Below are positions 23,825-35,462 of a DNA stretch of 64,000 nt, in pieces. The stretch comes from Phlebiopsis flavidoalba (Eukaryota; Basidiomycota; Agaricomycetes; Polyporales; Phanerochaetaceae). The notes below the pieces were generated by a model that saw only the letters and a program-made list of their open reading frames with translations, ran no database searches and was not told where the DNA came from. The stretch is from NCBI GenBank assembly GCA_035772785.1, contig JAOCPU010000058.1, forward strand, positions 154,899 through 218,898. The letters run 5' to 3'. Numbering within the stretch: the first letter of the stretch is position 1; every line of letters starts with the position of its first letter. The position numbers and the translations under genes are program-made.

Positions 23825-26800
23825 ATGGGCGTGGCAAATCTTTGGGGCGAACTTCGTCCTGCAGCGGTAGAAAAGTCTTTTACAACAATCGCTGTCGATG
23901 GGCTTCACTCAAAACCGAGCTGCGAGGGGGTTATAGAGTCGGTATCGATGCCTCCATCTGGTTTGTGCACGCAACATACGGCAAGGAGGGCGAAAACCCT
24001 GAATTACGGACCTGCTTTTTCCGCCTCGTGGCCCTTCTCAAGCTGCCTTTTCTACCTGTGTTTGTCTTCGATGGCCCAATGCGACCCGACGTCAAGAGGG
24101 GGAAGACGATAGACAAGAAGCCGCATTGGATGGGTAGAAGGGACCAAGAGGATGGTCGAAGCTTTCGGTTTCGAATGGCGCACAGTACGTCACTCAAATC
24201 ATTCCTCGAGGAAAAGAACCGACAAGTCACCAGGCTCCCGGAGAAGCCGAAGCGGAGCTCGCATACCTCAACCGCATTGGTGTCATTGATGCCGTTTGGT
24301 CGGACGACGTAGATACGCTCCTTTTTTGGAGCCCACAATGGTGATTCGCAAGTTTTTAGTCTACGCTTTCCCCTTCTTCAAGTTGCTACTACGTTAATCT
24401 TAGCAGCTCCTCAGAAAACCTCTCCGGAAAATCGCGCGAACGCCCAGGCTACCAAAAAACCACACTTTCACCTACTCGGCCGAAGATATTGCGTCCCACC
24501 CCAATGTTTGCTGTGCATTTCTTTTATCATCCCATCATACTCAAAATTTCCTCTTAGGTGAAACTCACCTACAAAGATCTCATCCTCGTCGCTCTCTTCA
24601 GCGGCGGTGATTACCACAAAGGTGCCGACGGATGCGGTATCACTGCTGCCATAGGCCTTGCGCGTGCAGGCTTTGGTGACAGCTTGGTGGCTAAAGTGAA
24701 GTCTCTAGCTCTCAGTGTCCAGCATACCGAGAACAAGCGTACAAGGGTAACGCTCCATGGAAAGGAAAAACAAGAGTTGGACAACTTCCTGGCGAAGTGG
24801 AGATCCGAGGTCGTCGAGGAAACTCCGTACCAACTCGCGCAAATTCTTGTCAAGAAAAAACACACGAGCCGCCAACAGTATCATTGCTATGGGTACAACA
24901 CATTCCCGATATCGACGTCCTCATGGCCTACATCAACCCCGTTACAAGCGAGGAGCGTGCAGTCGCGAAGGCAGCCAGAGCGAATCCGACCGCATCCGGC
25001 GGTGCAGCACTTACCGCAAATCGTTAACCGTGCCCGGGACGATATCGCCAGGCAGCTTCGTGAAACTATAACTTGGCCCCGAGATCCTAGCGTAGGAGCT
25101 ATAGCAAAGCTTTGCGAAGACTACTTCGAGTGGGGGTACAAAGAGAGGATGATCTATCGATTCGGGGCGCTTCCTTTGGGACGGTATCGTTTGCAGAGTA
25201 CTCAGGGCGAGAGACTATCATCAGCGATTGTGGTGAGTTTTCATTACAGCAGAGCGACAGTCACGAATGTAACCAAAGCCTTGAGGACGTCGAATGTCTG
25301 CGGAAGACGGACGAGAGATCCTTGAAACCGCATCACAGCCCCTGATTACCAAGATCGCTTTCGACCGCGAGCACATAACGACAGATAACATGTTGGAGTA
25401 TCGTCTGCAGATTGATCCTCGCCTCCTTGTTCAGGCCGCTGAGAACGGAAATCGAGGGACGTTCGTAGCGCGCCATCGACAGGTTGGGAGCGAAGAGGAA
25501 GACCTTTGACGGTCTCTTGAGGACAAGTGCGACGGCCAAAGGCGAAGAGAGCCGGTGGATCCTAATATCTCCCCGAAAAAACGATACTATGGCTGCCTGC
25601 GTGTATGGTGGAGAAAGGTTATCCTGAGCTCGCGAGAGGGTACGGAGGATGCAAAACGCCTCAAGAACTGGTGAAGAAGGTCTATACGAAAGGTACAGGA
25701 CGAGCTAAAAGCACGACCACGAATAAGGCCAAATCGAAAGCGGAGTCGAAGTCCCGGGCGAAGGCATCCAAGGAGGGCGACGAGAGATTACTTCACGAGC
25801 GCATGAAGAGCTGTCGAGGAGCCCGGTCATCACTCCTAATGTTACCCCAAGGAAAGCGAAGACTGGCCGTGTCGTGGGAGGATGGACTGGCTCATTTCGT
25901 TGGGCCTCCCGGGGACGGTCAATAACTTGCGCATCTTCGCTGCCAGCAAGACATCGATACCTAGTGACCTACGCACACCAGAAAACTCCAGCTTGCTTCT
26001 CGCAATCCCGTCCACTTTCCGGCGCACTGGAACCCCCGCTGCCGAAAACGAAAGCCAAGATCAGCAAAAACATCCCAGTACAAGCAAGGTCGCAGCACTC
26101 TTTGAGGGTGCAGGAGATCAATATCTTCAAGGACCTCATCACCAAACGAAGGATCAGGTAGTTTCAGCGAAAATGTTTCCAGACCGAAACCCTCTCTCTC
26201 TCAAGAGCAGCGGGTTCTTCTCAGGGGAACCTAGTACCCCCTACTTTCTCGAGAGGCGAACCCTACCGAACCATCCGAAGCCCCGTACACGAATATCTTC
26301 CATGCAGCGCCATGCCAGCACGCTCTGTCAGACGCTGAAGACCCCACACCCCCCTACACAGGCTCGGGCTTGCGAAATGCGGCTCAAACCCTATCTCCAC
26401 CAACACCACTCGCACAAGTACATGGAAACCCACACCCCTTTTCCCATGTCAAGAGCTCGACTTCTTCGCCACCCCCCCGACTCTCTCCGAACCCGAGCCT
26501 CTACCATCCCGAGCCTTCGTCACCTTGGCCGCCGCCGCACCCCGCGTACGTCCTATACGTCCTCACTCAAGGCCGCCATGCCACCGCCTCCCTCCGCGAG
26601 CGGCACCTGGCACAGACGAATTGCAGGAAGAATCTGCCGCGCAAATCCAAGAAGGCAAGCCTCTCGCCGCGCACACGAGTGTTAGTGCCCAGCCCATCCC
26701 TCCCGACGAGCAGCGGACGAACATGGCGTTCTCACGGAGCCCTTGAGCCGCTGCGGCTGCATTGCCCAAGGGGAAGGCGAACTGCACTGCGCACCTCGAC

Positions 26801-26909
26801 GTGCCGTTGTGAAGGATAGTGGCTCGCCCGCGATCGGGTGATGTTCGAAATCTCGAGCGACTCGGATTCCACCATGACACCTCCGCGCCTGCCCGGCAAA
26901 AGAACATAG
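23825..26909 (+). CDS. XPG/GEN1-family structure-specific nuclease
   Basis: Rad2/XPG-family nucleases cut flaps or Holliday junctions; the GEN1/Yen1 branch resolves junctions in the nucleus. The N-terminal block begins MGVANLWGELRPAAVEKS, followed by YRVGIDASIWFVHATYG with the catalytic Asp. FVFDGPMRPDVKRG follows in the N domain. The internal domain shows APGEAEAELAYLNRIGVIDA and SDDVDTLLF, which supply the acidic metal ligands. KLTYKDLILVALFSGGDYHK with GADGCGI is the helix-3-turn-helix entry. Downstream WPRDPSVGAIAKLCEDYFEW fits the C-terminal region of fungal GEN1-like proteins. A long basic, Ser/Pro-rich tail ends SDSDSTMTPPRLPGKRT with a stop at 26909. A homopolymer excess near 24322-24327 (T6 where T5 keeps the frame) is one of several breaks. 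Exact subfamily is uncertain. Confidence 0.82.
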
Positions 26910-27243
26910 TGAAACACCATTGCTCACTGTGAAGAAGCCTGGCGCGGCTGGTTGGCGGAGGGGAAGCGTGCATCAGTCCGCATTGGGCTTTCAGCGGACG
27001 TCGATGTCATCTCTGAAAATTTGGTGTTCGGAACTGATTCTTCACGTCAGGTTGGATAGGCCTGAATAACATTCCTATATGATGACCCCCTTTGAATATC
27101 CGCTGTTAGATTGATCGGCACACTACGTATACGAGTACATGGGCACTATTGAATATACCGGTATTATGCATGCGACGAAAACCTATGGATACACTAACAT
27201 GAAACCAAATGCGTGCTAAGGACAATGACCCACAAACTACAGT

Positions 27244-30200
27244 TTAGAAGATACACTCGTCAAAATGAAGTGGTGAAATCTCTGAAGGATTCCTGGCCCA
27301 TAATGCCGTCAATCTTCTCGGGCACAGTTTGAGGACGGAAACCTGTGATCGGAATCGTTTGATGGTCTGAACGTCGGGATCGCCAGTTTGGTGATCATCT
27401 CGACCTGGGCAGTGTCGTTCTGCGTTGCGCTGGTAGACCTCCTCAGGACGAACCAGTCGGTCAGCAGACTGAGCTGGCGTACGAGTAACGGAAGCTTGAC
27501 CGCCGAAATGAGCTTGAACTCCCCGATAGGCGTGAACTCGGGCATTCCGGAGGGCGCTAACACTGGATGGATCAGTGACTTTGAAGTACTCGTTTCTCTG
27601 TGGAGATTGTCCGAGAACGCGGCAATGCAATTCCTCCGCGAGAATGTGGTGGCTCTATGACGATGTTGACGAACTGGAACTGGGTAGAGAGCGTGTCGAA
27701 CTTGTACGGGTAACCAGAGTCGTTCCACACGATCCGAACCCAATCGTTGCCGATATGTCGCTTCTTGTTGGTGTATCCTTCCGCGCTTGTCGGCATGAGC
27801 GTCGCAGTATGGTACAGAATTTGGCCGATATCGTCCCACCACGCGTACGCATAATCGCCATCTTCGTCTGGGTCCAAACCACCTGCGTATACGTCGACCC
27901 TGTCCGCGCAAGTCGATGAGGCGACCGAGCCCCTCGAGGACCGAGTATAAGCTGGTGATAGCCATGGGTATTTTCTAGGGATCTCCCTTTTCTGTGGTCT
28001 GAACCTGGGGCGACATACATGATACCGACCTTGTGCGTGTCTATGACAGGCATACGGTCGATAGAGCGGAAGAAGGCTGGTAACCGAGAAGAGTCCACGA
28101 CAGGGCGACCTAAGGTGGGATGGCCTGTTATCAGGGTACGATGACAGCTGGAGCGCAAGGAAGCTAGGGTCGATGCTAACATCTTTGCGACGGTGATTGA
28201 GAGGGTTGCAGACTGCCGACCAGACATAGCCATTGATGGGGGTCTGGGGTAGACTGCTCGATGTTTCTCTTTTCTGCGATGGTCTCGAATCTCCTGTTAC
28301 CGGACCTAGAGTCAGCGTGCTTCAAACATGTATCCCCCCGACGCACCTCCATCATAGCATCGTCGTCAGACGATGCCGCCGACCCCTTGGTCGGGTCCGT
28401 CGGCCTGTCCATGGTCAAGGCAGCGCAGACAGAAAGCAGGTCTGGATCAACGTCACCCAAGTGTCACCATAGGGAACGTTTTCAGCCCTGCAAAGGAACT
28501 TTGACAGCCCTGAAGCCCTGCGCGAAATCACTTCCACCCACCCACGTTTTTTTGCAGGGCACGGATGGTTGACGACGGAGTTTACGCGAGTATCCCAAGT
28601 CTTCTCTGCGAGGGCTGGCTCGGAACCGGTCGGCGTCGTCGATAGCGGATGCATCATGATGATATCGCTCAACATCGATGTGTGCCGGTCTTGGGTCGGC
28701 ACTCGCATAGGTTTACCCTCCGTTGCAAGCCAGTCAAAGCAGACCTCATGTGGTTCATCGAGTTCTTCATTCCCTTCGTTAGCAAGGAGCAGGCTGGCGC
28801 GTAATGTATTTGATGTGGCGAGGTCGATCCGGTATCTTCACAGGCGAGGAACCACAAGTAAACAATGTAGTACCGTGGGGGCCATGCCAACCAGACGTGT
28901 TAGTTATGATAGAGCGCTACCTGAGGATCGTGAGATGAGAGTCTGGCCGTTGGGTGGCGAAAAAAGGTTGGTGCTGCTTGAGATACTGCAAAAGCAACGC
29001 CCCAAAGACCAATCTTTGTAATCAGCCTCCGTAAAGTTACTAGCTGGGGGTGGGAGCGCAGAAGAGCGAGCCGATGATGGCGAGGAAGGTCAATGATATG
29101 TTGTACGGCCATGGTCGGATTCGACATGATTTGTGAGGAGCTTCTTCTGAGAAATCCGGGGCAGATATTTCGGTCCAATCGAGGGCTGTAGCCTCGAATG
29201 CATACCAGACAGGGACACAGCGCGTGAAGGCACGCCTTGATGGTCGAGGAGCGAGCCGTTAAGGCCGGAAAGGAATGTTTCAATGAAGGGTATGGCGTAG
29301 TTGGGGTCTCTCTTGAAAACAGCGTTTTTTGTAGCTGACAAAGGATAGTTAAGAGTATGGTAGTAGGCGATTCCTTGGGCATCTCGTGAGATGATCCCCT
29401 CAGGCCAGCGGTCAATTGATGCTTGCGAACGTTGGTCCAAAAATGCTATTGCATATCGTTTGAAGCAGCTCGTTCAAGATCTTAGCGGAGCCTCGGTCCA
29501 CAAAACAGGTGCTTATTGGCCAGCTGGCTCGGGAGATGACAGAGGACACGTATGATAGGATGTCCCCAGTCCCGTGTCGGTCTTGATGATATCCCAATTG
29601 GACCGTGGGGTTGAGGCTTTTAGGAATCAACGACATGATGAAGAAATCCTGCGCCCATGCGGGCCGTCGGGATCATAGGAAGCTAGACGCGCACACTGGG
29701 CGTGTCCGCACTCGGCTCGTAAGAGGCTGGAAAGGGAAAACAGTCTCGGGGAAAGAGCCTACCACAGTGGGGGCATACCTTCGGTGATTTCAGGCAGTTT
29801 GAGTGGAGACAGAAGGGTAGGGGACATGACTCGTGACGGAGCGCTAGGACTTGATGAACCGACGTTTGAGCGACTCATACTCGAGCCGTCTCGACACAGA
29901 CGGTTGTCCACCACGCCCCCTCGAGAGCCGTCGACCAATGCGTTCTGGCTGAGTAGGGCATCGTGTCGGTGCTCTAGCCCTTCGCAGGTCATGGTCGTCA
30001 AAAGGCCTGTCGTCGAGAGCACTGTTGGGCCCTTGTCCTTTTCTACCCGACCGATGAGTGTGTGGAGAGTGGTTCAAATGTAGCCCATCCTGGTCGTAGT
30101 CTCGCCGAGGCTATAGTAAGAGTCGGTGTTCCCGGTACGGCGCGTAAACGCATTTACAAAACTGGCAAGACAACGATCTTGACTTTTCGTTACATGAACG

Positions 30201-33070
30201 GTTGCTAAGAGTGAGGACTAAAGTCTTGAATATGCGTTCGGGCCAGGTCAAGATGTCCTTGTGAAACATCGCGGAAGGACGCGAAGGCGAGTTGAGCGGC
30301 TGGGTGACTGAAAGCGTTCTACAAGGGCCACTACCGCGCCTACCGCCTTTTGGATAGAGCTGTTTGTCTGGTGTCGGACTGCTAGTCTCAGTGTGAGGAA
30401 CGGGCTCTGCTGGGTAGGGTTGGTGTGCGATGGAGCGAACGAGAAGGAATGGCTAAGAGGTAAGGGACGAGATGACCGAGACATCACAGATGGAATGCGC
30501 GGGAAATCCTTGGATGGTGCTCGGGTAGTTCTGAATGCATGCAGAGATAAAATGGGAGATCCAGCGTTTGTATGCGATGAGGGTTGTGAAGGCCGGGGAG
30601 GCAATGGCAGAGGCTGAGATAAATTCGGGCTCTTCGTCCTGGGGCTCCTTGGTCCCGCCTCCGATAGGAAACTGAACGATATCCTCCGCGACGGGTATCA
30701 GTTTCCTTCTCTAGACTTTCAGCCTCCTCTGCCTCTTGACTGTCTCCTTTGATTGGGGTCAGATCCGCGTACCCTCAAGGTTCCTGTAAGGACAATTTCA
30801 TCGCCCAGCACACGCCATATGATGATTGCTGTTTGATCATCTTTGAGGTCGGCGTACTGCTCTTTCCACACTGTGTGAAAACGAGCTTTGCGAGAGGGCG
30901 GCCTGTACACTGAGATATCCTTGACAAACTGCCAGACCGACTGTAACACATGCCATGACTTGCTTGTCTAGTTGCTGAACGGTGATCTGTGTAGAGGTCA
31001 CACAAATCGAGGAGAACCAGTATGCCAGTTGTCGAGCCACGATGGCGTGGTTGGAGGAAAACGCTGATCTGTCTTCTCTGACATTGTGAAGACTAGTATG
31101 GGCGGCTGTCTGCGATCAGGGATCTATTGCTCAACGATGGACGAGCGAGAATGACTGATGGAAGGACAGTATGTAAAGGAGTGACCGAAGAGATGTTCCT
31201 GAGTCGAGCCCAATGCGACAGGACCGACGGAATGTCAATCTCGTGTCTGGTTTGAACTGGTGGACATGTCGGCTTGAGATAGAGCATACGAAGCGGGGTG
31301 CCATCATGATACCTTCAGTATCATTAGAGCGTGTGATGAAGCTAATCGGTCGTATAACGCACCTCTGCTGTTTGATTGTAAAGTCGTCAATACTTGCATA
31401 ACTTCACCAACAGTCTCGTCGACCTCTTCGCTTAATCAAGCTCATCATTGATGGAGTCAAATGCTTGAGTATTATGTCCTTCAGGATCCCCAGCGACCTC
31501 GCTGAGTATGAGCTCGCAAGGGTGCCGCAGACTACTATCGACAAGTTGCGCGACATTCAACCATTCCTTCAACGGCGATACACAACACGCTACGGAAGCG
31601 GTTTTTTTTTTTTTTTTTTTCGGTTCAGCAAAGATCCCATGTGGTGATGTCGTCCTTTTGTTCCCATGCGCGGTCCAGCAGCTCGCGATCAATCTACCAA
31701 TGCACCGGGAGGCACCCGACGCCGTATAGTTGACTGAGCTCGTCCGCGAGATATAGGCCCTCGCGACAAGTCGAGACATCAGGACGCGTCCGAATTGGAC
31801 GTTCGAAGGGTTCGTAGAGCGCCGAGAGAAGTACGAGCCGATGTTGCGACATCTTCGAGCTTTTCCAGGGAGGAAAAAGGTTCGGGATCGGGATACAGGT
31901 CGGTATTTCAGGATGAACCGTACAGAAGACGCTGAATATGGGCCTGTGACGAGGGAGTCGAGAACCGCAGTTATCTGTTTCTCAACAACGTTTTCGTGTT
32001 CGGTATCCCGGCGTTAAAGACATAGCGAGGAAGGGGGGATGCGCTAAGTACGATAGTGATAGTGCCCTGAAGAGATGCTGCAGGATTGGTTTCTTAAGTG
32101 TATGGGGGGCTATCGCTTTTAGGCGGATTCTAAGGTAGCCGAGGTATGCCTCACAGCCAGTCCATTCCGACGGTTCCGTCGTCAGCGGTATGGGTGGTTT
32201 CGATTACCACCTGAGGGATAGAACACAGAGGACTTGGGGATGTCGATGATGTTTTTTTGGGTGGAACGCGGCTTGAAGATGGTGGATTGACTAAGTGGGG
32301 TATCACCGAACGGCGAAGACGGGCATGGGTGAGCTATTCCAACTAGTAGCCAGCGACCAGTCGATGAGATGCCCAAAGAGTTGCAGAATAGATCCAGTGT
32401 CACTTTCCGCTATCACACTTGACACAAATTCGGCACGGCTCACGAGCGAACCGAGAAGCTCGATCATCGCGTTCGACACTGCGCTGACGCTCGGCCCCAC
32501 GCTCTTCACCCCGATAGACCATCCTTCGTTAAGACCGGAGAATGCCCCCCTCGATCCATGTCCGCAGGATTTCCAGCAAAGTGGACTCCATTCCCAAGTG
32601 GTCTCCGAGCCCGAAATGGATGAGTGAGAGCAACGCCTTGAACCGCGGCTCCCAGAGATCGCGCAACCCAAGGGATCGTAAAGTTCATGAACAAAGAAAG
32701 GCATGTGAGGCGGTCCGCCGTTTGAGGGAGATATGTCCACTGTTATCCCAATACGCTGCCAAGACGTCGTACCCCGCTGCCTGCAGAGATAGAGGCGATT
32801 CTGCAGAGCACAGGCCGGCGAGGACAGGGCTGATAAGAGCTAAACGAGGCGGAGGCGTGTCACTGGATGATAGTAAACTCGCCAAAGCGCGAGCATGGTG
32901 AATAGACGGCACGGCAGGGGGAGTAAGAGCCTCTATGTGAGGGCATCGAGAGATAGAGGCACTGTTGGCTCAGGCGGCGGCGCGGCGACGGTGTCTGTCC
33001 TGCCACGCCGCCCAGTTAAAAGGCGTAAAAAGCCGTGTATTGGATCGTTGTCGAGTTGGGCGATTTGCAT
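27244..33070 (-). CDS. TSC2: Tuberin / Tsc2, Rheb GTPase-activating protein
   Basis: Tuberin partners with hamartin and inactivates Rheb, thereby restraining TORC1. The C-terminal Rap/Ran-GAP domain is clear. It includes FRSIDRMPVIDTHKVGIMYV, a segment GLGRLIDLRGQ, DGDYAYAWWDDIGQILYHTA, and KKRHIGNDWVRIVWNDSG. The HIGND Asn matches the catalytic asparagine thumb. FDTLSTQFQFVNIVIEP then leads into the tail. The end at 27244 is the last stop compatible with that frame. The N-terminal alpha-solenoid is only partly traceable (AGYDVLAAYWDNSGHISL, IHFGLGDHLGMESTLLEILR). The start at 33070 (MQIAQLDNDPIHGFLRLLTG) is the best local ATG, but the frame stays open upstream. A T19 run at 31602-31620 and many frame breaks interrupt the middle. 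It is convergent with the XPG-like gene. Confidence 0.87.
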
Positions 33071-33628
33071 CTTCAACTTGAGAAAGGCATATGAGACTGC
33101 GGTGGCCCACAACAGAGGTCATATACGCGACATTGCATACAGGCTGACTGTACTCACCTGAAAGCCAGCAGATACGCCTTGATACTAGATTATAAGACCG
33201 TTATGCGCGCTGTATGACCCTGCATTGCAGAACGTAAGGGGACTTGCACGAATGGCGTGAGTTGTGCAGTACTTACGGCACTGCGCCCTCGTGCTCGATT
33301 ACAATCGTTAACCCAGTTTTTTATTCAGAGATCTGCGCTTCAAAGAATGAACGGTCTTAATTCCAGGTGTTGTTTATCAAGAAAATAAGTACGTGAAGAA
33401 GTATGTTCACAGAGTCTGGAAGGTCGTAAGAGCAAAGGACAGAAGGCCTTCACGCGCACGCCGCAAAGGGTCGAAAAAGCATCATTGGCGGGCGCGCGAA
33501 GTTCAAGCGCGCCCGACAACGATTGGCAGGCAAGCCGATCCCCGGACCCCAGGCACTACAGCAGCCGAAAGTAACAAAAATAATAGTGCGATCTGTGATT
33601 CGTATTCCAATTGCCATTCAACGTTTAT
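33071..33628. other. Interval between Tsc2 start and GH3 end
   Basis: About 560 bases between the 5' end of the tuberin gene and the 3' end of the GH3 gene, both on the minus strand. It probably contains the tuberin promoter and perhaps a first exon. I see no other feature. Confidence 0.35.
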
Positions 33629-35462
33629 TTAACACCTATGCACGCCTACGGGGATCTTTCCTTTCGCAGTAACTGCTCCAAAAATTGTATCGACAGCGGT
33701 TTCGAGGGCCGGTATGGTAAACTCCAATGTCGCCAGAACAGAGATAGGACGTGTCCGCCTGCAGGCCGAGCACGTCGTAAGGTGCACATGTCGAAACCAC
33801 GACTACTTTTGCAACCTCCCTTCAAATTCTCTAGTACCTTCTTGAAACACTCAATCTGCCATCCACCTTTGTCGAATCCGTTACGCGTAGCGAATACGAC
33901 TGCGGCGACGTTCCAGAGATATTCTTGTGTAGACGGAGAGATAGTGGTCTCTTGCGAGTATATGGCGTGGTGCACAGTCGTGTGTTTGGACATCGCAGCG
34001 GCAAAAGCTGTGTATGACGGACCGGCAGTGTTGCGCACTCTACCCGCTCCGTCGCGCTGTAGACCCTCGGCATCGTCCACAGCGAGGTTCACGCTCTCCA
34101 TAATTGGCGTGAACACCATGATCGTGGCCCTCTGTAGCGGCAAGCGGGTAAAACATCGTCTGGATTCTGTACGAGAGTCATGGACGCCGCGTAGGCCTCA
34201 ACTTGTTGCTCAACGTCGTGTGTTTGGCCTTCAGTTGAGTCCATCGCAACGCCCAGGTCAAGAGGTCCGACAGTACGTCGTCCCATGAGCCCACAAATTC
34301 GTCTTTGAGGGCAGAGACGCGCTCCCCACTCATCACGAGTTGTTTCAGTAGAGAGCCGACATTCGCGAACTGCAGCATATGTCTGCTCCAGAGCGCCGAC
34401 GTGCCGACGCATAGTATGCAGATCATGACGACGTCCCGCGCCCGCTTCGAGTGCCATGACGGCGCCGCCCTCAGAGCTATACTTCTCTGCTACACGGTAC
34501 GGCTCCATTTCCAAACAGTCCGTGACGACGACGCCCTGGAAGCCCCATCTTGTTGCGAAGGAGGTCGGTGACTGTAGTGATTGTGCGAGACAATGAGCAG
34601 GGTGTATCGTCGCCGGTGACAAGAGGGAGGGCCATGTGTCCGGTCATAATTGTGGCGACACGGTTGTCAATAAGATGTTGGAAGGGGACGAGCTCGGTTG
34701 TGCAAGTGTTTCGCTTGTCTGCATGATGCGCGGTAGACTGAGATGAGAGTCTACGTGGGTGTTTCCGTGTCTCACGTGTCCGGGAAGTGTTTTGCAGACG
34801 GTGCTATCTTGTGTTTGGAGAGACCGCTCGAAACAGCCTGGACGAATAATGCGACTTTCGCAGGATCTGGAGTCAGTCAGCTAAAATCTAATGTTAGGAC
34901 CATGTTGCAAGTACGCGTACCGTCACTCAACAAACGACGAAACAGTTATTCTTTCCATATATCGTCAAAACTTCGAGCGAACAACGACTGCCAACCGGCT
35001 GCGATTAAGCCAGTTTTGTGGAGGCTGGCTCTGCGCAGTACGCACCAATGACTGATTACGATGATCCGAGTTAACGTCCGCACTTACGGGGCTATAGCTA
35101 CTCGATGTTTCAGGATCGGTGTGGATTGAAGTATTATAGAGAGCCTACACCCAGTTGAGCCAGCCATGCATCTTCATTTCCGCTGCAGACGCTTCAGTGA
35201 CCTGTTCAGCCAGTTCTACAGACCCAGTCGCAGCGAGGGGCCATGGCACCGGGACTTAGTTAAGGATGGATCAGGTTGTTATGTAGTAGATAAATTCATA
35301 CGACAAAACTTACAAATTGGGTACCTGACACACCAGGAACGTTCTGACATGGCCGGACACAAGTCCTACAAATCGCCAGGCACCTTAGAACTGTACCCTA
35401 TCCATATCCGACAGACACCGATTAACAGTGGAACGCAACCGTTCTCCTGGTCTGTGCACAAT
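33629..35462 (-). CDS. GH3 beta-N-acetylhexosaminidase-like protein, 5' end unresolved
   Basis: GH3 enzymes of the NagZ type hydrolyse terminal beta-linked N-acetylhexosamine. Read leftward: DQENGCV is the substrate-site block (usually DQEGG/DQENG). PGAMAPAATGSVELAEQVTE and AAEMKMHG follow. The catalytic-loop region is KHFPGH, then THVDSHLSLPR, matching the family's KHFPGHGDT-DSH block with the catalytic Asp/His. ATIMTGHMALPLVTGDD, GFQGVVVTDCLEME and EGGAVMALEAGA come next, and the C-terminal domain ends AKGKIPVGVHRC before a stop at 33629. The GT of the KHFPGHGDT block is disturbed by a small insertion. About 70-90 N-terminal residues upstream of DQENG are not found, being either in a remote exon or lost. 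No GNAT domain is seen. Confidence 0.82.
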
